64,000 nt of DNA, from positions 434,001 through 498,000 of the forward strand of contig NZ_QRDJ01000008.1 in NCBI RefSeq assembly GCF_003385845.1, given 5' to 3'. The position numbers were made by a program, and so were the translations under genes. The first letter of the stretch is position 1. Every line of letters starts with the position of its first letter. The notes beneath the pieces are model-generated. The model ran no database searches. It was not told where the DNA came from and saw only the letters and a list, made by a program, of their open reading frames with translations. This DNA comes from Kushneria indalinina DSM 14324. Its GTDB lineage: Bacteria; Pseudomonadota; Gammaproteobacteria; Pseudomonadales; Halomonadaceae. Shown piece after piece: positions 8,973 to 17,341 of this stretch.

Positions 8973-10634
8973 TCAGGCGTCGATGCGCTTGTACTTCATG
9001 CGTTTGGGCGTGTCGCTGCCCACGCGCTTGTGGTAATCCGCTTCATATTCGGTGTAGTTGCCCTCGAAGAACTCCACGTGGGAGTCGCCTTCGTAGGCCA
9101 GAATATGAGTGGCCACACGGTCCAGGAACCAGCGGTCGTGGCTGATGACCATGGCGCAGCCCGGGAAGGCCAGCAGCGCCTCTTCCAGCGCGCGCAGGGT
9201 CTCGATGTCCAGATCGTTGGAGGGCTCATCGAGCAGCAGCACGTTGGCGCCCTGCTTGAGGGTCTGGGCCAGCTGCAGGCGACCACGTTCCCCGCCGGAG
9301 AGATCCTTCAGGTACTTTTGCTGATCGTTGCCCTTGAAGTTGAAACGACCCACGTAGGCACGCGAGGAGACCTCGTAGCCGTTGATGCTGAGCATGTCCT
9401 GGCCGCCGGAAACGGCTTCCCAGACGGTCTGGCGATCATCCATGGCATCGCGCAGTTGCTCGACGTAGGCGATATCGACGGTCTCGCCGACCACCACGTC
9501 ACCACTGTCGGGCTGCTCCTGACCGGTGATCATGCGAAACAGGGTCGACTTGCCGGCGCCGTTGCCGCCCACAATGCCCACGATCGCACCCGGCGGTACG
9601 GACATCGACAGATCCTCGATCAGCATCCTGTCGCCAAAGCGCTTGGTGACGTTGTGCAGCTCGATGACCTTGTCGCCCAGACGCGGTCCCGGCGGAATAT
9701 AGATCTCGTTGGTCTCGTTGCGCTTCTGGAAGTCGCCGGACTGCAGCTCGTCGAAGCGGTTGAGACGCGCCTTGTTCTTGGCCTGGCGCCCCTTGGGATT
9801 CTGGCGAACCCACTCGAGCTCCTGCTTGATGGCCTTCTGGCGGGACGCCTCCTGCTTGGCTTCCTGCTCCAGACGCTTCTCCTTGCCCTCAAGCCAGGTG
9901 GAGTAGTTGCCTTCCCAGGGGATGCCCTGACCGCGGTCCAGCTCGAGGATCCAGCCGGCGGCGTTGTCGAGGAAGTAGCGGTCGTGGGTGACCGCCACGA
10001 CCGTGCCGTCGAACTCGGTCAAAAAGCGTTCCAGCCAGCCGACCGACTCGGCGTCCAGGTGGTTGGTCGGCTCATCGAGCAGCAGCATGTCGGGGCCTGA
10101 CAGCAGCAGCCGGCACAGGGCCACGCGGCGGCGCTCGCCGCCGGAGAGATGCTCGATTTGGGCATCCCAGGGCGGCAAACGCAGCGCTTCAGCGGCCACT
10201 TCCAGCTTGCGCTCCAGATTGTGGGCGTCGCTGGCCTCGATCATGTTTTCAAGGCGTGCCTGTTCGGCGGCCAGCGCATCAAAGTCGGCATCCGGCTCGG
10301 CGTAGGCCGCGTAGACGGCATCCAGCTTCGTCTGGGCCTCGGTAATCTCGGCCAGCGCTTCCTCGACGGTCTCGCGAACCGTCTTGCTGTCGTCGAGCTC
10401 CGGTTCCTGCGGCAGGTAGCCCACGTTGAGATTGGGCATGGCCCGGGCTTCGCCGTGATAATCCTGATCGACGCCCGCCATGATTCTCAGCAGTGAGGAC
10501 TTGCCTGAACCGTTAAGTCCGAGGACACCGATCTTGGCGCCGGGGAAGAACGACAGGGAAATATCCTTGAGGATGTCACGCTTGGGGGGCACGGTCTTGC
10601 CCACCCGATTCATGGTATATACGTATTGCGCCAT
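8973..10634 (-). CDS. ettA: Energy-dependent translational throttle protein EttA (ABC-F)
   Basis: 553-residue ABC-F ATPase that binds the ribosomal E site and gates entry into elongation according to ATP/ADP ratio. It has two ATP-binding domains. The first has Walker A GLNGSGKSS and signature LSGGERRR; the second has Walker A GGNGAGKST and signature LSGGERGR. Both Walker B motifs (MLLLDEPTNHLD and VLLLDEPSNDLD) are present, and a charged arm and linker lies between them. Length equals E. coli EttA (555). There are no transmembrane segments, consistent with ABC-F. It is transcribed alone, ending at the bidirectional terminator shared with lpxL. Confidence 0.96.
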   Translation of the reverse strand: MAQYVYTMNRVGKTVPPKRDILKDISLSFFPGAKIGVLGLNGSGKSSLLRIMAGVDQDYHGEARAMPNLNVGYLPQEPELDDSKTVRETVEEALAEITEAQTKLDAVYAAYAEPDADFDALAAEQARLENMIEASDAHNLERKLEVAAEALRLPPWDAQIEHLSGGERRRVALCRLLLSGPDMLLLDEPTNHLDAESVGWLERFLTEFDGTVVAVTHDRYFLDNAAGWILELDRGQGIPWEGNYSTWLEGKEKRLEQEAKQEASRQKAIKQELEWVRQNPKGRQAKNKARLNRFDELQSGDFQKRNETNEIYIPPGPRLGDKVIELHNVTKRFGDRMLIEDLSMSVPPGAIVGIVGGNGAGKSTLFRMITGQEQPDSGDVVVGETVDIAYVEQLRDAMDDRQTVWEAVSGGQDMLSINGYEVSSRAYVGRFNFKGNDQQKYLKDLSGGERGRLQLAQTLKQGANVLLLDEPSNDLDIETLRALEEALLAFPGCAMVISHDRWFLDRVATHILAYEGDSHVEFFEGNYTEYEADYHKRVGSDTPKRMKYKRIDA

Positions 10635-10769
10635 GGAGTGGATTCAGCCTCGTAGTCAATGGTGATAGGCAGGGTATCAGAGGCAGTTGTCTGCCAGTAC
10701 CGTGATGATAGAGATCAGGGGAGGTCACGGCCAGTGCCAGGCGGCGGGGAATGTCATCTTCAGAGACAG

Positions 10770-10794
10770 ACAGGGCGCCACACGGGCGCCCTGT
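10770..10794 (-). terminator. GC-rich hairpin downstream of the small PA3496-like gene
   Basis: ACAGGGCGCC (10770-10779) pairs perfectly with GGCGCCCTGT (10785-10794). No clear T-tract follows on either strand, so termination is uncertain. It lies about 30 bases past the stop of the gene at 10822-11010. Confidence 0.45.
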
Positions 10795-10821
10795 AAGAGG
10801 AGGCAATGGGCGGTGGAAAAA

Positions 10822-11010
10822 CTACTCCTCCTCGTCCCACGCCTCCCAGCCATCGATCAGATCGCGCTCGAGTCGACGCGCTTCCAGCAGCGTTTCAAGC
10901 CGCCTGCGGGCACAGATTCCGCCCTTTTTGGGACGTGCATTGGGCGTCCAGGTGTCATCGTTGACCGCGTCCTGCTCATCGGGTGCTTCTTCAAACAGCT
11001 CGGTACTCAT
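10822..11010 (-). CDS. Small acidic protein, PA3496-like
   Basis: 62-residue highly charged protein: an acidic N-terminal half, a basic patch (ARPKKGG), then a helical ARRRLETLLEARRLERDL segment and an acidic tail. The helix resembles the conserved part of the small PA3496 family (putative envelope integrity proteins) found next to housekeeping genes in pseudomonads and relatives. That match is from memory of the family pattern and is moderate. ATG at 11010 has GAAGGG upstream on the minus strand. There is no signal peptide or membrane segment. It lies between ettA and the LOV gene, all on the minus strand. Confidence 0.6.
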   Translation of the reverse strand: MSTELFEEAPDEQDAVNDDTWTPNARPKKGGICARRRLETLLEARRLERDLIDGWEAWDEEE

Positions 11011-11080
11011 GGGGCTGCCCTTCGCTGTAAAAAAGGCTATATAGCGCCGTTTGTGGCCCCGGGCAAGCGGTTTTGTTCGA

Positions 11081-11109
11081 CCCCGGCCATCGATTGTCGA
11101 TGGCCGGGG
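11081..11109. other. Perfect GC-rich inverted repeat
   Basis: CCCCGGCCATCGA (11081-11093) and its exact reverse complement (11097-11109) with a three-base loop. It sits between the LOV gene and the small PA3496-like gene. It may be a second terminator stem for the LOV gene or an RNA-stabilising hairpin for the small gene's leader. Confidence 0.5.
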
Positions 11110-11117
11110 GCAAGGGC

Positions 11118-11150
11118 GAAAATCAAAGGGGCCCGCACATGGCGGGCCCC
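11118..11150 (-). terminator. Intrinsic terminator of the LOV gene
   Basis: GGGGCCCGC (11128-11136) pairs with GCGGGCCCC (11142-11150). Read on the minus strand the stem is followed by TTTGATTTT. It is about 37 bases downstream of the LOV stop. Confidence 0.7.
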
Positions 11151-11186
11151 GAAGCGTGTCGCTGGTACACGATGGCAGACGCGGGA

Positions 11187-11624
11187 TCAGGATATCTCTT
11201 CAACGCGAGCACGCAGGCGCTCGAGCTCCTGCTGTGCCTCGACCAGGCTGGTCACGTCCTTCTGGACACCGATAAAGTAAAGCAGCTGGTCTTCTTCATC
11301 GTGTACGGGCGTGATGGAGAGCTCGTTCCAGAACAGGGCGCCATCCTTTTTGTAATTGCGAATGACTTCGCGGCAGGCCTGTCCTTCCTTGAGGGCGTCA
11401 CGAATGCGGTCAAGGCCGGGCTGCTGGTTGTCGCCGTTTTGCAGAAAGCGGCAGTCCCGATAGAGGATTTCGTCGGCGCTGTAACCGGTCAGTGCCTCGA
11501 ATCCGCCGTTGACGTAGATCAGAATGTTCTCGTTGCCTTCCTGTTCTGCCACGACAATACCGTCACCCGAGGCATTGACGACACGTTCGAGCAGCTCGGG
11601 GCTGATCATCCGCTGTGTTTGCAT
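11187..11624 (-). CDS. Short LOV-domain blue-light sensor protein
   Basis: 145-residue PAS/LOV protein without any effector domain. The flavin-adduct cysteine is C58 in YRDCRFLQNGD, matching the LOV core GxNCRFLQ with a D in place of N before the cysteine. The second half has the FMN-contacting NYKKDGALFWNELSITPV stretch, and a C-terminal helix (VEAQQELERLRARVEE) could form a dimeric coiled coil. Overall length and layout match the short LOV proteins of Pseudomonas putida (about 142-151 residues). It should bind FMN and form a cysteinyl adduct in blue light; the downstream partner is unknown. ATG at 11624 follows AGGAAG at good spacing. It is a single-gene unit with its own terminator. Confidence 0.85.
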   Translation of the reverse strand: MQTQRMISPELLERVVNASGDGIVVAEQEGNENILIYVNGGFEALTGYSADEILYRDCRFLQNGDNQQPGLDRIRDALKEGQACREVIRNYKKDGALFWNELSITPVHDEEDQLLYFIGVQKDVTSLVEAQQELERLRARVEEIS

Positions 11625-11769
11625 GATCGGTGCTTCCTCAAATAAAAATGCTGCCCTGACGCGCAGGTAGCGGCTTTTCGGTCATGAAGGATAGGCTTGC
11701 ATGATATGAAGTCAGACCAGCGTGATGCCAGCATAATGAGTAGTAAAAACGGATTATCCGTGCCCCTCT

Positions 11770-11835
11770 ATTAGTTGAACTAATGAGGAGCAGGGGTTTT
11801 TAAGGTCACCTGTTGCTCGATATAACCCTGGTTAT
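11770..11835. promoter_or_regulatory. Two inverted repeats in the LOV/SelW intergenic region
   Basis: ATTAGTT (11770-11776) and AACTAAT (11778-11784) form a perfect palindrome around one G. ATAACC (11822-11827) and GGTTAT (11830-11835) form a second one. They lie in the AT-richer gap between the divergent LOV and SelT/W genes and look like operator half-sites; no regulator can be named. Confidence 0.35.
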
Positions 11836-11886
11836 GCGTAACAGACGCTCGGCATCAAGGCGGTGCCAGCAATAAAGGAGTGATTC

Positions 11887-12171
11887 ATGAAGGTTGTCAT
11901 CCATTACTGCACTCAGTGTCAGTGGCTCCTGCGGGCCGGATGGTACGCGCAGGAGTTGTTGTCCACCTTTGGCGAGAGCCTTGAGCAGGTGGCGCTCGCG
12001 CCTGGCCACGGGGGGCATTTCGAGGTCGTGATCACCGCAGACGAGCAGAGTGCGCCGGAAGTGATCTGGGAACGCAAGCGCGATGGCGGCTTCCCCGACA
12101 TCAAGGAGCTCAAGCGCCGGGTGCGTGACCGGCTCGATCCCGAGCGCGATCTGGGCCATATCGACCGCTGA
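11887..12171 (+). CDS. SelT/SelW/SelH (Rdx) family thioredoxin-like protein
   Basis: 94-residue small redox-fold protein. The CxxC motif is C8-C11 in HYCTQCQW near the N terminus, and the C-terminal half has the family block RDGGFPDIKELKRRVRD. The cysteine version replaces the selenocysteine of eukaryotic SelW. Bacterial members have no settled function; a thiol-disulfide role is inferred from the fold. ATG at 11887 follows a strong AAAGGAG site. It is a single-gene unit divergent from the LOV gene and ends 27 bases before the converging zntB. Confidence 0.9.
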   Translation: MKVVIHYCTQCQWLLRAGWYAQELLSTFGESLEQVALAPGHGGHFEVVITADEQSAPEVIWERKRDGGFPDIKELKRRVRDRLDPERDLGHIDR

Positions 12172-12198
12172 GCCAGTGGATCGGGGCCACTCGAGTGA

Positions 12199-13179
12199 CT
12201 ACCACCAGCGCCACTTTTTCAAAAGCGCCATGACACCGGCGCCGACCAGCATGGAAAGCAGCACGACCACCGCAAAGCCGGCCGGGCTTTCGGCGCCGGG
12301 AATACCGCCAACGTTGATCCCCAAAAGCCCGGTCAGAAAGGTCAGGGGCAGAAATACGGCGGTCATGATGGCCATCAGGTACATGCGTTCGTTGAGCCGC
12401 TCGTTGTGCGAGTTCCAGATCTGCTCCTGCAGGATCAGGGCGCGCTCCTGCATGGCGCGAAAGTCCTCAACATAGCGGTAAAGCTGATTGGAGGCTTCAC
12501 GCAGCCACAGGCGCGCGGTCTCATCGAAGATGTCATCTTCTGCCAGCCGTGCCAGGCAGTGATACTGCGGCTCCATGAAACGGCGCAGCGTGATCAGGGG
12601 TTGGCGGATCTCGGTCAGGTCCTCGCTGGTAATGGCAGCGGCATTTTTGAGGGTCTGGCGCTCTTCCAGTTCGCCCAGCGATTCATCGAGCTGATGGGTC
12701 AGGTCGCCGACGCGATCCACCAGGGTGTCGGCCATGCCGGCCAGCAGCTCGCCCACGTTGCGGGCGCCTTCGCCGGCCTCAAGATAGGCGCGCACTCGCG
12801 TAATCGACTGCAGTGGTCGTCGGCGCACGGTGATCAAGCGGTTGTCGGCCAGCCAGACACGCAGCGAAATCAGATCGTCCGGATCGGCTCCCGGGTTCAG
12901 GTTGATACCGCGCAGGGTGGTGATTCTCCCGCCCTTGAAAACGGCCACGCGCGGACGCGTGTCTTCTTCCGTCAGCGCCTCGATGACGTCTTCGCTGAGT
13001 TCGGCGATGGTGGCGAGAAAGTGGTCAACATCCTTGTGGGTAAAGTCCAGATGCATCCAGAGCTGCGCCTCGTCGTGATGCCAGACGCGCGCAAGCTCCT
13101 CGGGATCCAGGGGCATACCGCTGCCCTGGCCATCCAGACGATAGGCCACCACAAAGGAGGAGAGAGAAGCAGAGGACAT
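12199..13179 (-). CDS. zntB: Zinc transporter ZntB (CorA family)
   Basis: 326-residue CorA-superfamily channel-type transporter. A long cytoplasmic N-terminal domain with coiled helices is followed by two C-terminal membrane helices. The signature between them reads GLLGINVGG (GIN at 287-289) in place of the GMN of CorA, which is the ZntB form. The MYLMAIMTAVFLPLTFL pore helix precedes it. The start is taken at ATG 13179, where the conserved N terminus begins; a longer reading of the frame would run into tesA and lacks similarity. Direction of Zn2+ movement in ZntB has been debated; proton-coupled uptake is the current view for E. coli. It follows tesA on the same strand. Confidence 0.88.
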   Translation of the reverse strand: MSSASLSSFVVAYRLDGQGSGMPLDPEELARVWHHDEAQLWMHLDFTHKDVDHFLATIAELSEDVIEALTEEDTRPRVAVFKGGRITTLRGINLNPGADPDDLISLRVWLADNRLITVRRRPLQSITRVRAYLEAGEGARNVGELLAGMADTLVDRVGDLTHQLDESLGELEERQTLKNAAAITSEDLTEIRQPLITLRRFMEPQYHCLARLAEDDIFDETARLWLREASNQLYRYVEDFRAMQERALILQEQIWNSHNERLNERMYLMAIMTAVFLPLTFLTGLLGINVGGIPGAESPAGFAVVVLLSMLVGAGVMALLKKWRWW

Positions 13180-13252
13180 GACAGGTTTTCCACCATGAGT
13201 CGGGGTAAGAAACAAAAGACACGGCGGCCGGCCGCCGTGCTTGAACCAGTAC

Positions 13253-13933
13253 TTAATGGCGGCTGGCAGGGGCCATGTCACCTGATGATACTTCATCGAG
13301 CATGGAAGCCACGGTCGGCCAGATATTATCGAGAATGATGGGCTGACCCTGAGCGTTGGGATGAATTTGATCGTCCTGCATCAGATCATCGTTCAACGCC
13401 ACCCCTTCAAGAATAAAGGGCACCAGCGGCACATCGTACTCACTGGCAAGCGTCGGGAAAACGTCGGCAAAGGCTTTCGTGTAGGCCTGACCGTAATTGG
13501 GCGGGATCAGAATGCCCAGCAGCGCAACCCGGGCACCGCTGGCCTGGCTCTTCTCGATCATCTGCGCCAGGTTATTGTGCATGCGACCCGGTGGCAGCCC
13601 CTGCAGGCCATCGTTGCCACCCAGTTCCAGCAGCACAATATCGGGATGGTGCGTCTCAAGGGCTTCGGGCAGCCGCTCAAGGCCGCCTGCCGTGGTGTCA
13701 CCGCTGATACTGGCGTTGATGACCGTATACTGGTCGGGCGCCTCGGATTCCAGCCGCTGACGCAGCAGGTTGACCCAGCCCTCATCGCGATCGATGCCGC
13801 GGGCAGCGCTGAGGCTGTCGCCCAGAACCATCAGTGTTTCGGCATGCACCGGCGCCACGGCCGTCGCCAGCACAACCAGCAGCATCCCCAGCGTGCGTCG
13901 GGCACTTGAGCCGATGCGGCATGACACATTCAT
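13253..13933 (-). CDS. tesA: Periplasmic acyl-CoA thioesterase I / lysophospholipase L1
   Basis: 226-residue SGNH hydrolase. The signal peptide ends at VHA31. Block I GDSLSAARG carries the nucleophile S40, LGGNDG is block III, and DQIHPN carries the catalytic D188 and H191. E. coli TesA acts on acyl-CoAs, lysophospholipids and some esters, and as protease I. It is divergent from ybbA-ybbP, exactly the E. coli arrangement. ATG at 13933 is only 19 bases from the first possible ybbA start, so the promoters of the two units must overlap coding sequence or the ybbA start is further in. Confidence 0.93.
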   Translation of the reverse strand: MNVSCRIGSSARRTLGMLLVVLATAVAPVHAETLMVLGDSLSAARGIDRDEGWVNLLRQRLESEAPDQYTVINASISGDTTAGGLERLPEALETHHPDIVLLELGGNDGLQGLPPGRMHNNLAQMIEKSQASGARVALLGILIPPNYGQAYTKAFADVFPTLASEYDVPLVPFILEGVALNDDLMQDDQIHPNAQGQPIILDNIWPTVASMLDEVSSGDMAPASRH

Positions 13934-13952
13934 CCAATTCAGGTAGCGCAAG

Positions 13953-14768
13953 ATGTCGACTCCAGAAGCCAGGAAAGATGACGTTGAGCACCCCGGACAG
14001 GACGGCAGCCCTGAGGCCGGCCACGCACGAAGCGCTCGCCAACAGAATAGAACACCGATACTGATGGCGCGCCAGCTTGAAAAGACGGTCGACAGCGGCT
14101 CGGGCAGGATCACCATCCTCAATGCCCTGGATCTGGAGATTCATGCCGGTGAAAGCGTGGCGATCGTGGGCAGTTCGGGGGCGGGGAAGTCCACGCTGCT
14201 GGCACTGCTGGCGGGGCTGGATACGCTCACCCGCGGCGAGCTTGCGCTGTTTGGCACATCCCTGTCATCGCTGGATGAAGACGGCCGCGCCCGGCTGCGC
14301 TCGGGGCAGGTCGGCTTCGTGTTCCAGAACTTCCAGCTGCTGCCGACCCTGACGGCGCTGGAGAACGTGCTGCTGCCGCTGGAGCTCAGTGATAGCGACG
14401 TCGATACCCAACAGGCAAGCCAGTGGCTGGCGCGCGTGGGCCTTGAAGCGCGCGTGCAGCACCTGCCCAAACAGCTGTCCGGCGGTGAGCAGCAGCGCGT
14501 GGCGATCGCGCGCGCCTTTGTGACCCATCCGGCGCTGGTCTTTGCCGATGAGCCGACCGGCAACCTTGACCGTGCCACCGGGGATCGGGTCGCGGATCTG
14601 CTCTTTACGCTCAATCGTGAGTCGGGCACCACGCTGGTGGTGGTCACGCACGATCCGCAGCTGGCGGCGCGCTGTGACCGGACCCTGACGCTTGATGAAG
14701 GCCGGCTGCACGAGCGCATCAATCCCCACGGCTCAAGTCATGCACCTGACGGAGCCGATCGCCGATGA
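13953..14768 (+). CDS. ybbA: ABC transporter ATP-binding protein YbbA (LolD-like)
   Basis: 271-residue ATPase partner of the FtsX-like permease that follows. Walker A is GSSGAGKST, signature LSGGEQQRV, Walker B VFADEPTGNLD, and the switch histidine is in VVVTHD, all in the MacB/LolD style. The start is uncertain. ATG 13953 adds about 35 polar residues, while ATG 14064 begins inside the family homology (PILMARQLEKTV), so the upstream start is preferred. Its stop overlaps the permease start (ATGA). In E. coli the pair is next to tesA, and a role in lipid or esterase-linked envelope transport is suspected but unproven. Confidence 0.9.
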   Translation: MSTPEARKDDVEHPGQDGSPEAGHARSARQQNRTPILMARQLEKTVDSGSGRITILNALDLEIHAGESVAIVGSSGAGKSTLLALLAGLDTLTRGELALFGTSLSSLDEDGRARLRSGQVGFVFQNFQLLPTLTALENVLLPLELSDSDVDTQQASQWLARVGLEARVQHLPKQLSGGEQQRVAIARAFVTHPALVFADEPTGNLDRATGDRVADLLFTLNRESGTTLVVVTHDPQLAARCDRTLTLDEGRLHERINPHGSSHAPDGADRR

Positions 14769-17341
14769 GTGCCCGATCGATCCCTGCACAATCCGTCTCA
14801 CGCCGACCGCTGGCCGGTCTTGTTCATACGCTGCGTCTGGGATGGGCCGGGCTGCGGCGTGACCTGCGCGCCGCGGATGTACGCGCGCTCTTTCTGGCTC
14901 TGGTGCTGGCGGTGGCGGCCACCACCATGATCGGTTTCTTTCTGGATCGTATCGGTAGCGCGCTGGAGCGTCAGTCCGGGCAGCTGCTGGGCGGTGATCT
15001 GGTGCTGGTGCAGGGCAATCCCTTCGACACCGAGATACTCGACACGCTGGAAGACGCCGGGATGACCACGGCGCGCCAGGTCAATACGGTCTCGATGGCC
15101 GGCTTCAATGACCAGTTCCAGCTGGCAAGTCTCAAGGGCGTGGCACCCGCCTATCCGCTGTATGGCAGCTTTCAGGTCGATTTCGGCGAGGGGGCCGAAA
15201 CCACCACCCGATTGCCCGAGCGACACACCCTCTGGGTCGAGCCAAGGCTGGGCACTGCGCTGGGGCTGTCGCTGGGAGACTCCTTGACGCTGGGGGATGA
15301 GTCGTTTCGGGTCAGTGGCTGGATTCTCGAGGAGCCGGATCAGGATGTGGGGCTGGCCAGCTTCAATCCGCGCGTCATGATCAATCTGCCGGATCTGGAA
15401 CACTCGGGGCTGATTGCGCCCGGTGCGCGCCTGACCTGGCGTTTGCTGGCCGCCGGCCCGCCGGAGGCGGTGAGTTCGCTGGATGATCAACTGGAAACCT
15501 GGCAGGACCGCGGTATCCGCGTGATCGACGTGCGCAAGGACAGTCCGCGCATTGGTCGGGCGCTGGAGCGCTCCCAGCAGTATCTGAGCCTTTCAGGGCT
15601 TGCCGCCGTGCTGCTGGCCGGTGTGGCAGTGGCGATGGCGACCCGGCGCTATGTCGAGCGGCATCTGGATACGGCGGCGCTGATGCGCTGCTTCGGCGCC
15701 AGTCAGCAGCAGCTTGCACGCATCTTCGCCGCCCAGCTGGCCATGCTGGCCCTGACGGCCGCGGCGGCCGGGGCCGTGCTGGGACTGGTCGGCCAGTGGG
15801 CGCTGTTGAAACTGCTGGTGCAGTTCCTGCCGCTGGAGCTGCCGCCGCCGGGCGTTTTGCCGCTGCTGCTGGGCATGCTGACGGCCGTGGCGATTCTGAT
15901 CGGGTTTGCCGGGCCGACGCTATTGCGTCTCAAACAGGTCAGCGCGCTCAAGGTGCTGCGTCGGGAGCTGGCACCGCTGCCGGCCGCCGCCTGGGTGATC
16001 ATTGCCTGTGCCAGTCTCATGTTCGGCGCGTTGCTGTGGCTCTATAGCGGTGATCCTGTGCTGTCAGCCGGGTTGCTGGTCGGCGGGCTCATCACGCTGG
16101 TCGTGCTGTGGGTCGTGGCGCAGGGAATGCTGTCACTGCTGCTGTGGGGGGCAAGGCTTTTGCCGCAGCACTGGCGCATGGGCAGTCGACAGCTGGCGCG
16201 GCGGCGGCAGTCCAGCATTGGCCAGATTCTGGCCTTTGCCGTCACCTTTGCGCTGATGGCCCTGATTGCACTGGTGCGTACCGACCTGATCGATGACTGG
16301 CAGTCAAAGCTGCCGGCCGATGCGCCCAATCAGTTCGCCATCAATATTCAGCCCAGCCAGCGCGACGGCTTTATCAGCGCGCTGGATAACATTACCGAGA
16401 GCCGTTCGGCGGTCTATCCCCTTGTTCGCGGGCGGCTGGTCGAGATTAACGACGTCACCGCGCGGGATGCGGTCCCTGAGGAGGCCCGCAACGATGGCAA
16501 CCTGCGCCGCGAGATCAACCTGACCTGGGCGGACACCATGCCCGACAACAATACCATCACCGAGGGCACCTGGTTTGCCGATGGCGACGAGCGGGCAGGG
16601 CAGGCGGCCACCCCGAGCGAGCCGGTGGGTGTTTCGGTGGCGGAAAGCATGGCGCAGGATCTGTCACTCGGCATCGGCGACAGACTGACCTTCGACATCG
16701 GCGGGCGTGAGGTCACGGCTGAAATTACCAGCCTGCGCCAGGTGGACTGGGAGTCGTTCCAGCCCAATTTCTTCGTGATCTTCCCGCCCGGCGTGCTGGA
16801 GCGCTTCAGCCACAGCTTCATTACTGCCTTTCATCTTCCCACCGATGAGCAGCAGGCGCTGGGGCCGCTGGTCCAGCAATATCCGTCGGTCTCGCTGCTT
16901 GATATCGACGCCATCCTGCAGCAGGTACGTGACCTGCTGAGCCAGGTCTCCAGAGCCGTGGAGCTGGTGCTGCTGTTCGTACTGCTGGCGGGCGTTGCCG
17001 TGCTGTATGCCGCGCTGACGGCCTCACGACCGGCGCGTGCTCATGAATGGGCGCTGCTGCGGGTATTTGGTGCCGGGGACAAACGGCTGGTGCGCACCCA
17101 GCTGGCGGAGTTCGGCTGGCTCGGCTTTGCAAGCGGCCTGCTTGGCGCGATGCTGGCGGAAGGGGTCAGTGCGCTGCTGTATGGCGTCTGGCTTGACCTC
17201 GATGTGCGCGTGCACCTGAGCGTATGGCTTTTGATGCCGCTGGGCGGCGCGCTTTTGATTGGAGCCATTGGCTATCTGCTCAGCACGCCGCTGCGACGTC
17301 AGGCGCCAATGGAAAGCCTGCGATTGCTGGGGGAGGGCTAG
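14765..17341 (+). CDS. ybbP: FtsX/MacB-like ABC transporter permease YbbP
   Basis: 858-residue permease. There is one N-terminal membrane helix (about residues 42-62), a large periplasmic domain, then two clusters of helices carrying FtsX domains (about residues 270-490 and 730-855). A second extracytoplasmic domain lies between them. This ten-helix layout is typical of YbbP/LolC-type mechanotransmission permeases, not channels. Translation is coupled to ybbA. The substrate is unknown; the steady linkage to tesA suggests a link to acyl ester or lipid handling. The reading frame is intact throughout. Confidence 0.9.
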   Translation: MSARSIPAQSVSRRPLAGLVHTLRLGWAGLRRDLRAADVRALFLALVLAVAATTMIGFFLDRIGSALERQSGQLLGGDLVLVQGNPFDTEILDTLEDAGMTTARQVNTVSMAGFNDQFQLASLKGVAPAYPLYGSFQVDFGEGAETTTRLPERHTLWVEPRLGTALGLSLGDSLTLGDESFRVSGWILEEPDQDVGLASFNPRVMINLPDLEHSGLIAPGARLTWRLLAAGPPEAVSSLDDQLETWQDRGIRVIDVRKDSPRIGRALERSQQYLSLSGLAAVLLAGVAVAMATRRYVERHLDTAALMRCFGASQQQLARIFAAQLAMLALTAAAAGAVLGLVGQWALLKLLVQFLPLELPPPGVLPLLLGMLTAVAILIGFAGPTLLRLKQVSALKVLRRELAPLPAAAWVIIACASLMFGALLWLYSGDPVLSAGLLVGGLITLVVLWVVAQGMLSLLLWGARLLPQHWRMGSRQLARRRQSSIGQILAFAVTFALMALIALVRTDLIDDWQSKLPADAPNQFAINIQPSQRDGFISALDNITESRSAVYPLVRGRLVEINDVTARDAVPEEARNDGNLRREINLTWADTMPDNNTITEGTWFADGDERAGQAATPSEPVGVSVAESMAQDLSLGIGDRLTFDIGGREVTAEITSLRQVDWESFQPNFFVIFPPGVLERFSHSFITAFHLPTDEQQALGPLVQQYPSVSLLDIDAILQQVRDLLSQVSRAVELVLLFVLLAGVAVLYAALTASRPARAHEWALLRVFGAGDKRLVRTQLAEFGWLGFASGLLGAMLAEGVSALLYGVWLDLDVRVHLSVWLLMPLGGALLIGAIGYLLSTPLRRQAPMESLRLLGEG

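Noticed and set aside
9030-10100. A 356-codon plus-strand frame opposite ettA
   Set aside because: It is a mirror of the conserved ettA codons and has no ribosome site or recognisable motif.
11081-11150. tRNA gene suggested by the strong stems and a GTTCGA sequence nearby
   Set aside because: The stems do not fit a cloverleaf, and no anticodon arm or acceptor stem can be formed.
13253-14122. A longer tesA reading of 289 codons
   Set aside because: The extra 63 codons overlap ybbA and lie before a clean signal peptide, so the start at 13933 is kept.
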